Positions 1 to 5,031 of a DNA stretch of 5,031 nucleotides are shown here, piece by piece (position 1 is the stretch's first letter; each line of letters opens with the position of its first letter). The notes beneath the pieces are model-generated. The model was not told the DNA's origin, ran no database searches, and was given only the letters and a program-made list of their open reading frames with translations. A program made the position numbers and the translations under genes. The stretch is taken from the NCBI GenBank assembly GCA_022822245.1, contig JAJECB010000163.1, positions 1 to 5,031 of the forward strand. The letters run 5' to 3'. This DNA is from Gammaproteobacteria bacterium (lineage in GTDB: Bacteria > Pseudomonadota > Gammaproteobacteria > HK1).

Positions 1-257
1 TGGTCAGGGCGGGTGCGGAGGCCGGCGCCATCTCGGTGGTGGCGGCCGCCGTGCGAAGCGCACCCGAGGTGCTCCGGAACATGCTTTGGCGCGAGAAGCT
101 GGAGAGCGCACTGTCCGGCAACCCCAAGGTCATCGTTCCCGACCGGGGAAGCCTCAACAAGGTAGCGCTATGGAAGAAGCGATCGGCGGCCGGGGGGCAC
201 CACGCCGGCGGCGGGCGGGACGACCGTCCCCACGGGAACGGGGGGGAGGACCAGTGA
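1..257 (+). CDS. SPFH/HflK-like membrane protein, C-terminal end only (5' truncated)
   Basis: The frame is open from the left edge (first full codon at 3) to a TGA at 255-257, giving 84 visible residues. The visible part starts Ala/Gly/Glu-rich (AGAEAGAISVVAAAVRSAPE) and runs into VLRNMLWREKLESALSGNPK and KVIVPDRG. This order, an Ala/Glu helix, an 'APEV.R..L..E..E..L' helix and then a 'KVIV' strand, is the usual end of the HflK/stomatin type SPFH domain. It is followed by a Gly/His/Asp-rich tail of about 27 residues. The SPFH core and membrane anchor would lie upstream of the window. The gene overlaps the next one by four bases (GTGA), so the two are probably translationally coupled. In the usual order hflK precedes hflC, and the next gene is HflC-like, so this is plausibly the operon's regular HflK. 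The family call rests on a short C-terminal segment and is moderately sure. Confidence 0.68.
   Translation, partial: VRAGAEAGAISVVAAAVRSAPEVLRNMLWREKLESALSGNPKVIVPDRGSLNKVALWKKRSAAGGHHAGGGRDDRPHGNGGEDQ
245..250 (+). promoter_or_regulatory. Shine-Dalgarno site for the GTG start of the hflC-like gene
   Basis: GGAGGA ends three bases before the GTG at 254, inside a longer G-rich run (241-250). It supports the GTG at 254 as the start rather than the in-frame ATG at 86. Starting at 86 would add 56 Arg/Gly-rich residues read out of frame across the upstream gene. Confidence 0.65.
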
Positions 258-1165
258 CTTCGAACGGAAAACGAATCGTCGCCGTGTTCGCGGCGGCCGC
301 CCTTGGCTTCATCGCCTGGGACAGCGTCTACGTCATCCAGGAGACCGAGCAGGGGGTGCTGACGCACTTCGGCAAGATCGCGCCGCCCGTCCGGCAACCC
401 GGTCTCCACCTCAAGTGGCCGCGCCCCATCTCCAGGATCTACAAGGTAGACCGCCGAATTCACACCCTGACCGGCCTCCCCCACGAACTGATCACCGAAG
501 ACCAGAAGAGCGTTCTGTACGACGGGTATCTGCTCTGGCGGGTCGAGGACCCGGTCCTGTTCGTCGAAGCGATCCGGACCGGCGGCAATGCAGCCGCCCG
601 GCTGCAGGATCTATACCTCTCGAGCAGCGGGGTGGTCATCAGCAACAAGGCTCGCGAAGCGTTCATCGGCCTCGGCCTGCAACACGAAGAACTCGACGAG
701 GCGTCACTGGACATCCTTGCCCGAATCGCGCCCATCGCGAAGGACAACTACGGCATCGAGGTGCTCAAGGCGGGAATCATCGAGTACACCCTGCCCCCGG
801 AGAACCGGCCGAGCGTGATTCAGCGGATGATCTCCGAGCGCGCCCGCATCGCCACCCGCTATCGAAGCGAAGGGGAGGAGATGGCCATCCGCATCGAGGC
901 GCTCGCGATCAGCGAGCACGAGAAGCTCGTGGCCGATGCCCATGCCGAGGCGACGACGCTCCTCGGCGAGGCGGAGGCCGAGGCGGCGGCGCTGCTCGGA
1001 AAGGCGTACCGCGAAGATCCGGAGTTCTACAAGTTCATCCGCGCGCTCGACAGCTACGATCTCATCATTGACCGGAACACAACCCTGATGCTTCCGGCGG
1101 ACAACGAGCTGTTCAAGTATCTCGACAGCGGGGAGATCCCGGACCAGCCCGGGGTGGAGCAATGA
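254..1165 (+). CDS. hflC: HflC-like SPFH/Band 7 membrane protein
   Basis: HflC pairs with HflK in an inner-membrane SPFH assembly that in E. coli surrounds FtsH and modulates its proteolysis of membrane proteins. The GTG start at 254 gives 303 residues, slightly shorter than E. coli HflC (334). An N-terminal membrane helix spans residues 8-27. The SPFH domain begins at about residue 27 with the typical V.Q.TEQGVLTHFGK and PGLHLKWP motifs. IEVLKAGI at about 168-175 precedes RMISERARIATRYRSEGEE at 191-209, the hallmark HflC helix. An Ala/Glu coiled-coil region (about 208-250) follows. The end, DPEFYKFIRALDSY (255-268) then LMLPADNELFKYL (278-290), matches the HflC C-terminus closely. The gene overlaps its upstream neighbour by GTGA and its downstream neighbour by ATGA, implying coupled translation and balanced amounts. 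No protease lies in the window, so the FtsH link comes from family knowledge only. Confidence 0.85.
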   Translation: MTSNGKRIVAVFAAAALGFIAWDSVYVIQETEQGVLTHFGKIAPPVRQPGLHLKWPRPISRIYKVDRRIHTLTGLPHELITEDQKSVLYDGYLLWRVEDPVLFVEAIRTGGNAAARLQDLYLSSSGVVISNKAREAFIGLGLQHEELDEASLDILARIAPIAKDNYGIEVLKAGIIEYTLPPENRPSVIQRMISERARIATRYRSEGEEMAIRIEALAISEHEKLVADAHAEATTLLGEAEAEAAALLGKAYREDPEFYKFIRALDSYDLIIDRNTTLMLPADNELFKYLDSGEIPDQPGVEQ

Positions 1166-2628
1166 GCGAACTGCAATCGAGCACTCGGATCATCCACGCC
1201 GGATTCGACTTCTTCGGGAAGCACCATCGGCAGATTCTCGGGGGCGTCGTCGCGGTCGCCGTCCTCTTCGTGCTCGGCAGCGGCTTCTACATCGTCAAGA
1301 AGGAGCAGCTCGGCGTGCTCACCCGCTTCGGAAAGGTGGTCGACGACAACGTCGGTCCGGGGTGGCATTACGCCATCCCGTTCATCGATCGGGCGCACAT
1401 TCGCAAGGTCAAGCGAGTCGTCCAGCACCGGATCGCGAGCCGGGACGGCGGCACCGTCAACTTCACGCTCCTGTCCGGGGACACGAACCTGCTCGAGGTC
1501 GACCTCGCCCTCCAGTACCGGATCGACAACCTGAGAGCCTGGCTGTTCGCGAGCACCGATCCTCTCCTGTTGGTCACCATGCTCGCCCGCGAGCGGCTGG
1601 TCAACCTTCTCGGCCACCACTTCATCGACCTCGTTCTCACCTCGAACCGCAACCTCATCGAACGGCATCTGCTCGATGGGGTGGCCGCCCAGCTCGAATC
1701 CCTGGATGTGGGCGTGGAGCTGGTCGCACTCAACATCGTCGACGTGCAGCCGATCGAGGAGACCCGTTTCGCGTTCCGGGACGTGAGCGACGCGATCGCG
1801 GAGCGCGCCCAGGCGGTGAGCATGGCGAATGCGAAGCGGGAACGGTTGATCGCTCGAACGAGGGGCCAGGCGGAGGCGATGGTCCTCAGCGCCAAGGCGA
1901 AGGCCCGGGAGCGGATCGTCCAGGCGAAGGCCGCCGCGGGCGCCTTCGCGGCATTGCTCTCCGAGTACCGGAAGAATCCCACCCAGGTTGCCATCACCCG
2001 CTATTGGCAACGCATGCGGATGATCTTCAACGAGGCGAGCCTGGCGGCGGTCAACCCCGGCAACAAGTCCACCATCGACATCAACATGATCGACGATGCA
2101 GGGGGATTCATCCCGGCGGACATTGCGCTGGGTGCCCCGCCCTCGGGCGCGGTGAGCGATCGGCCGGGTGACCGGGTCGACAAGGCGCTCGCACCCTCGA
2201 CCGCCCGAGCGGGGGTTCACACCGTGGAGACCGTCGAATCGGATCGACACCTGATGAGCGGGCGGTATCACCAGAGACGCAGCGAACGTGACCACATGAG
2301 GGCCGCCAACCCCCGGTCCCTCATTTTCGACACGCCATCCATCTTCTCCCACCGCCACCCCGCCGGTCGCGAGGGAGCATACGCGCGGCAGGCGGATCTG
2401 CGACCGATGTCCGAGACGATGTCCGAAGGGGAGCGACGGCGCAGTGGCGCCGGAGCCGGCGAAGGGCACGCGCAAACGCGACCCGGGGGTTCCGGGGCGC
2501 ACGCCGGTGGCGGGAACCAGGGACAGGGACAGGGACAGCACGGTGGCCAGGCGGCGGACGTATCGCAACCGCAATCTGGCGAAGGGGAAGTTGGCGAGAT
2601 GCACAAACAGAGCGGCGAGCAGGGATGA
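1162..2628 (+). CDS. HflK-like SPFH/Band 7 protein with long disordered C-terminal tail
   Basis: This is a 488-residue SPFH-family membrane protein. It starts at the ATG overlapping the hflC-like stop (ATGA), with G-rich sequence at 1151-1159 as a weak ribosome site. A short N-terminus is followed by one membrane helix (about 25-44). The SPFH domain starts with KKEQLGVLTRFGKVV and GPGWHYAIPF. LLSGDTNLLEVDLALQYRID (103-122) is the HflK-type 'LTGDENIV-V---VQYRI' strand pair. A charged helical region (about 205-268) is the usual oligomerising coiled coil. The domain ends near RYWQRMRMIFNEA (280-292) and STIDINMI (303-310). Residues from about 320 on are unlike standard HflK: Pro/Gly/Arg-rich, with one hydrophobic patch (383-400), then a Gly/Gln/Glu-rich end. 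Unlike E. coli HflK (419 residues), it has no long Gly/Pro-rich N-terminal segment. It is probably a third, divergent subunit beside the HflK/HflC pair. A stomatin- or prohibitin-like role is the alternative. Confidence 0.8.
   Translation: MSELQSSTRIIHAGFDFFGKHHRQILGGVVAVAVLFVLGSGFYIVKKEQLGVLTRFGKVVDDNVGPGWHYAIPFIDRAHIRKVKRVVQHRIASRDGGTVNFTLLSGDTNLLEVDLALQYRIDNLRAWLFASTDPLLLVTMLARERLVNLLGHHFIDLVLTSNRNLIERHLLDGVAAQLESLDVGVELVALNIVDVQPIEETRFAFRDVSDAIAERAQAVSMANAKRERLIARTRGQAEAMVLSAKAKARERIVQAKAAAGAFAALLSEYRKNPTQVAITRYWQRMRMIFNEASLAAVNPGNKSTIDINMIDDAGGFIPADIALGAPPSGAVSDRPGDRVDKALAPSTARAGVHTVETVESDRHLMSGRYHQRRSERDHMRAANPRSLIFDTPSIFSHRHPAGREGAYARQADLRPMSETMSEGERRRSGAGAGEGHAQTRPGGSGAHAGGGNQGQGQGQHGGQAADVSQPQSGEGEVGEMHKQSGEQG
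2405..2428 (+). repeat. Imperfect 12-bp tandem duplication inside the SPFH tail
   Basis: The 12-base unit CGATGTCCGAGA at 2405-2416 is followed directly by CGATGTCCGAAG at 2417-2428, ten of twelve bases identical. The repeat is in frame and encodes MSET-MSEG (residues 416-423). It looks like slippage duplication in a weakly constrained tail. Confidence 0.7.
2521..2538 (+). repeat. Hexanucleotide GGACAG tandem repeat (three copies)
   Basis: Three perfect GGACAG units encode GQGQGQ (residues 454-459) in the low-complexity tail of the HflK-like protein. The preceding AACCAG encodes NQ and may be a decayed copy. The six-base unit preserves the frame if copy number changes. Confidence 0.8.
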
Positions 2629-2741
2629 GAGCGACGAGAACGCGAACCGGGAACGGCAGGTACGCCGCGGGCCGGCTGCGAGGCGCCTCCCGCCCCGGAA
2701 TGCGAGAGGGAATACGGCAAGCCCACGATGAAGGTCGAACG
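2629..2741 (+). other. Short leader between the SPFH gene and the likely binding-protein start
   Basis: This 113-base stretch has no stop in the frame of the downstream binding protein. It could therefore be read as a 39-residue N-terminal extension from an ATG at 2625, which overlaps the upstream stop as ATGA. The predicted extension is Arg/Gly-rich, contains no domain, and would precede a normal signal peptide, so it is more likely untranslated leader. A GCGGG/CCCGC inverted repeat occurs near 2668-2694 with a loop of about 17 bases. It is weak and lacks a T tract. No promoter motif was recognised. Confidence 0.5.
2730..2735 (+). promoter_or_regulatory. Ribosome binding site supporting the start at 2742
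   Basis: GAAGGT lies six bases before the ATG at 2742. That ATG opens directly into a short basic stretch and a hydrophobic signal peptide, so this site favours 2742 over the upstream ATG at 2625. Confidence 0.55.
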
Positions 2742-3899
2742 ATGATCAGGACGCTCCGATGGCTGACCCCGTCACTGGCCTGCGGGCTGGCCCTGTTGCT
2801 CGCCCCGTGGCCCTCGCTCGCGACACCTGGCGTGCAGCCGGGTGCGATCACCTTCGGACAGAGCGCCTGCTTTTCCGGTCCGACCCGGGACCTCGGCCTC
2901 AGCTACCAGCAGGGCATTCTGGCCGCGTTCGAGGAACGGAACCGGCAGGGAGGCGTCGGCGGACGGCGGCTGGAACTCCTCTCCCTGGACGACGCCTACG
3001 AACCGGAGCTGGCGGCGGCCAATGCGGCGAGGTTCGTGTCCGAGAATGACGTCTTCGCCGTCATCGGGGGGGTGGGAACGCCGACGGCCCGGCGCATCGC
3101 ACCGGTGCTACGGTCGGCCGACATCCCCTTCGTGGGCCAGGTGACGGGCGCCGACTTCCTGCGCGACGCCACCCGATTTCCCAATGTCATCAGCCTACGG
3201 GCGGGCTATCTCGACGAGACCCGGGTACTGGTGGAGCACATCCTCCGCGAGCGCGGCAAGAGCCGTCTCGGAATCATCTATCAGGACGATGCCTTCGGCC
3301 GTTCCGTGCTGAGGAACTTCAGGTCGGTGCTCGAGCGGCACGACCTTCCCATCCTGGCGAAGACCGCCTATTCACGCAACACGCACGCCGTCCACGCGAG
3401 CCTGTTCTCCCTCGCGAAGGCCGATCTCGACGCGATCCTGCTCGTCGGAACCTATGCCGCCAACGCCGAGATCATCAACCTTGCGAACACCCTGGGCCAT
3501 GAGTACATCATGGCCAACCTGTCCTTCGTTCTCTCCTATGAGCTGAGGAACCGGATCGCCACACCGAGCGACCGGATCCTGGTGACCGAAGTGGTGCCGG
3601 ATGCGAACGACACGAGCACCCACATCGTGCGGAGCTACCAGCGGGCGCTGCGCACAGAGTACGGGCGCGAGGGGGAGTCGATCGAGCCCATGCTGAACGA
3701 AGTGTCCCTGGAAGGCTACATCCTCGGCCGTTTCGTCATCGCGGTGGTGGAGCGCATGGGCGATGCGCTGACGCGGGAGAACTTCATGGCCCAGGCGTTG
3801 AAGTCCGGCCCGGTGGCCATCGACGACTGGGCGGTGGGATTCCGGCCGGGGACGAACACCGGTTCGACCTACATCAGGCTGACCGATTTCGGCAGCTAG
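2742..3899 (+). CDS. Periplasmic type-1 solute-binding protein (LivK/branched-chain amino acid-amide class)
   Basis: This is a 385-residue secreted protein that would bind a small ligand, an amino acid, amide or similar, in the periplasm. The start at 2742 gives a classic Sec signal peptide: MIRTLRW basic end, hydrophobic core at about 11-22, and probable cleavage after SLA at residue 27. The mature part follows the Peripla_BP_6 pattern: ITFGQSACFSGPTRDLG (36-52), a helix with AAFEERNRQGGVGGRRLEL (61-79), SLDDAYEPELAAANAARF (81-98), FAVIGGVGTPTARRIAPVL (105-123) and IPFVGQVTGADFLR (128-141). The second lobe contains GIIYQDDAFGRSVL (177-190) and AILLVGTYA. SLEGYILGRFVIAVVE (322-337) near the end matches the usual 'EGY--AR' helix. 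Length is normal for the class. No permease or ATP-binding gene is next to it; the neighbours are SPFH genes and a small membrane protein. It may serve an unlinked transporter or act as a sensor. The ligand cannot be read from sequence. Confidence 0.85.
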   Translation: MIRTLRWLTPSLACGLALLLAPWPSLATPGVQPGAITFGQSACFSGPTRDLGLSYQQGILAAFEERNRQGGVGGRRLELLSLDDAYEPELAAANAARFVSENDVFAVIGGVGTPTARRIAPVLRSADIPFVGQVTGADFLRDATRFPNVISLRAGYLDETRVLVEHILRERGKSRLGIIYQDDAFGRSVLRNFRSVLERHDLPILAKTAYSRNTHAVHASLFSLAKADLDAILLVGTYAANAEIINLANTLGHEYIMANLSFVLSYELRNRIATPSDRILVTEVVPDANDTSTHIVRSYQRALRTEYGREGESIEPMLNEVSLEGYILGRFVIAVVERMGDALTRENFMAQALKSGPVAIDDWAVGFRPGTNTGSTYIRLTDFGS

Positions 3900-3907
3900 A
3901 TTCCACG

Positions 3908-3914
3908 AGGGGAG
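3908..3914 (+). promoter_or_regulatory. Shine-Dalgarno site for the TTG start at 3924
   Basis: AGGGGAG ends nine bases before TTG at 3924. The next in-frame ATG is at codon 31, lacks a similar site and would remove the charged N-terminal helix. This ribosome site decides for the rare TTG start. Confidence 0.6.
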
Positions 3915-3923
3915 AAGCGTCTC

Positions 3924-4412
3924 TTGAAGAAGGTGGACGAATTCTTCGCGGAGGAGACCGGCGAGGAATGGCTGCGCGAGCTCTACAAGGTCGTCGCCCA
4001 GCGGCGCGGCATCATGTTCCGGATGATCATCGAGTCGACCCGTTTGCTGCTGCTCGGCAATGCGGGCGGCGCGGCGCTCGTCATCGGATTCATGAGCACG
4101 GCGACGGGAAACAGTGAAGGCGCCTTTCACTGGATTGCCCTGCTGACCGTAATGGTGTTCGGGATCGGAATCCTCGCCTCGGCGCTGACGATGATCCTGG
4201 TGACCATGGTCTCGGTGAAGGAGGCGCACGGGGCCGAGAACGGACTGAAGCGATTCGTCGAGGGCGAGGTCGATCGAACGCGGGTGTTGTTCACCGTCGA
4301 GGGGCAGACCTTCCGCCTCGCGGACTTCGCTACGGTATCCGGGGTGGTCAGCGCCGGGGGCTTCATGGCCGGCGGGCTGACCAGCATCGTCCTCCTGATG
4401 GTGTTCTTCTAA
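3924..4412 (+). CDS. Small three-helix membrane protein of unknown function
   Basis: I do not recognise a named family for this 162-residue protein. It starts at TTG with a good ribosome site and lies 24 bases after the binding-protein stop, so it is probably in the same transcript. The first 38 residues are charged and helical (EETGEEWLRELYKVV), suggesting a soluble, likely cytoplasmic segment. Three hydrophobic stretches follow at about 39-59 (LLLLGNAGGAALVIGF), 69-97 and 136-162. The loop at 98-135 is hydrophilic (KEAHGAENGLKRFVEGEVDR). The third helix is rich in Gly, Ala and Ser (SGVVSAGGFMAGG), which suits tight helix packing, and the chain ends directly after VFF without a tail. The 'LLL.GNAGGA' start of helix 1 loosely resembles small membrane proteins with an 'LLNGGAA' helix. 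That is memory of a pattern, not a match. It may be a membrane partner of the SPFH proteins or binding protein; this is inference. Confidence 0.75.
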   Translation: MKKVDEFFAEETGEEWLRELYKVVAQRRGIMFRMIIESTRLLLLGNAGGAALVIGFMSTATGNSEGAFHWIALLTVMVFGIGILASALTMILVTMVSVKEAHGAENGLKRFVEGEVDRTRVLFTVEGQTFRLADFATVSGVVSAGGFMAGGLTSIVLLMVFF

Positions 4413-5031
4413 CGTCGCTCGCGCACCGGAATGTCGTACCGTCGAAGGGTTCCTTCCAGCGTCGGCCGGCCGAGCCGGATGCGCTCGTCGCTCAGCAGGA
4501 AAGAGACCACGTACCCGACGCCGAGCATCAGCACCCCGATGAGGAAGCAGTAGATGATCGCGCGGTCGGGGTAGCTGTCCTTCAGGTACCCCACATAGAG
4601 AGGCCCGAAGATTCCCGCCGCCGCCCACGCGGTGAGAATCGCTCCGTAGATCACCGACATCCGCTTCGCGCCGAAGACGTCGACGACGAAGGACGGCATT
4701 GTCGCGAAGCCGCCCCCGAAGCAGAGGAGGACGTAGCAGACAAGGGCGGAGAAGATCCACGGGTCGCGTTCGGTCATGAGAATGCCGAAGACCACCATCT
4801 GGCTCGCGAGGAGGATCCGGAACACCCGCACGCGGCCGATGCGGTCCGACAGCAGCCCCCAGAGCAGCCGCCCCGCCCCGTTGCAGAGCGAGCTGACCGC
4901 GATCAGGGTCGCCCCGTATTCCGCGAGGGTCTCCGGCTCCACCGACGGGTCCGCGAGCCCCCAGACGTCCTGCAGGAGCGGCGACTGAAAGCTGATGATC
5001 GAGATCCCGGCCGCGATGTTGAAGAAGAAGA
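4409..5031 (-). CDS. MFS transporter, oxalate/formate antiporter-like, C-terminal half (5' end outside window)
   Basis: The reverse frame is open from the right edge to a TAG at 4411-4409, giving 206 visible residues; the GTG at 4942 is internal, not the start. The segment holds about six membrane helices, probably TM7-TM12 of a 12-helix transporter. It starts FFFNIAAGISIISFQSPL (TM7). A loop motif GRLLWGLLSDRIGRVRVF is the C-half copy of the major facilitator 'G---DR-GR' signature between TM8 and TM9. CFGGGFATMPSFVVDVFG followed by YGAILTAWAAAGIFGP (TM10-TM11) is typical of the oxalate:formate antiporter (OxlT/OFA) family, which exchanges or carries small carboxylates. The substrate cannot be fixed: the family also includes transporters of other organic acids, and the substrate-binding N-half is missing. 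The protein ends with a charged tail of about 25 residues. It converges on the small membrane protein gene and is a separate transcription unit. Confidence 0.85.
   Translation of the reverse strand, partial: FFFNIAAGISIISFQSPLLQDVWGLADPSVEPETLAEYGATLIAVSSLCNGAGRLLWGLLSDRIGRVRVFRILLASQMVVFGILMTERDPWIFSALVCYVLLCFGGGFATMPSFVVDVFGAKRMSVIYGAILTAWAAAGIFGPLYVGYLKDSYPDRAIIYCFLIGVLMLGVGYVVSFLLSDERIRLGRPTLEGTLRRYDIPVRERR

Noticed and set aside
86..253. Upstream extension of the HflC-like gene to an ATG at 86
   Set aside because: It would overlap the previous gene by about 170 bases and add an Arg/Gly-rich, domain-free leader. The GTG at 254 has GGAGGA and sits just before the membrane anchor.
1054..2604. 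Long open frame of over 500 codons on the minus strand opposite the SPFH genes
   Set aside because: The translation is Arg/Asp/Val/Gly-rich without domain-like patterns and lies fully antisense to well-supported SPFH coding sequence. Such frames are common in GC-rich DNA.
2629..2741. Promoter or riboswitch before the binding-protein gene
   Set aside because: No -35/-10 pair could be recognised, and the inverted repeat is short with a large loop. There is no support for a structured RNA.
2742..2830. Possible lipoprotein signal (SLAC at residues 11-14 of the binding protein)
   Set aside because: The Cys lies before, not after, the hydrophobic core and the -3 residue is Ser. A normal signal peptidase I site follows at SLA-TPG.
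2268..2851. Overlapping minus-strand and alternative plus-strand open frames around the SPFH tail and binding-protein start
   Set aside because: They are Pro/Arg/Ser-rich translations of the low-complexity GC-rich tail region with no recognisable domain, and they overlap better-supported genes.
4462..4473. Perfect 12-bp palindrome TCGGCCGGCCGA near the convergent gene ends, considered as a terminator or operator
   Set aside because: It lies inside MFS coding sequence and has no loop or following T tract. GC-rich palindromes of this size arise readily here.
3372..4760. Long minus-strand open frame of about 460 codons
   Set aside because: It runs antisense to the binding protein and small membrane protein and out of frame through the MFS gene. 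All three are strongly supported by motifs, and this frame has none.

Overview
The window is GC-rich (roughly mid-60s percent by eye, with strong G/C preference at third codon positions) and almost fully coding. The HflK/HflC-type membrane proteins, a Gram-negative style secreted binding protein and the dense gene packing suggest a GC-rich proteobacterium. No marker gene allows a firmer placement.

Layout. Positions 1-4412 form one compact, same-strand gene block. It starts with the 3' end of an SPFH/HflK-like gene (1-257). A complete HflC-like gene (254-1165) follows, then a second HflK-like SPFH gene with a long disordered C-terminal tail (1162-2628). Next come a secreted type-1 periplasmic binding protein of the branched-chain amino acid/amide (LivK) class (best start 2742, stop 3899) and a small three-helix membrane protein of unknown function with a TTG start (3924-4412). 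The first three genes are joined by GTGA/ATGA stop-start overlaps. An ATGA also lies at the end of the third gene, although the likely signal-peptide start of the binding protein is 117 bases further on. On the opposite strand, converging and overlapping by four bases, is the 3' part of a major facilitator superfamily transporter of the oxalate/formate antiporter-like class (4409-5031, 5' end outside the window).

How the genes may work together. HflK and HflC form a large inner-membrane assembly that, in E. coli, encloses and modulates the FtsH protease. Here a third SPFH member is added, and the block continues into a solute-binding protein with no ABC permease or ATPase in view, then a small membrane protein. 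An inferred possibility is a membrane-microdomain scaffold linked to periplasmic ligand sensing. Nothing in the sequence proves this, and a transporter or protease could lie upstream of the window.

No RNA gene, CRISPR array, insertion sequence or convincing promoter or terminator was seen. The only gap over 100 bases between genes is 2629-2741, and it stays open in the frame of the binding protein.
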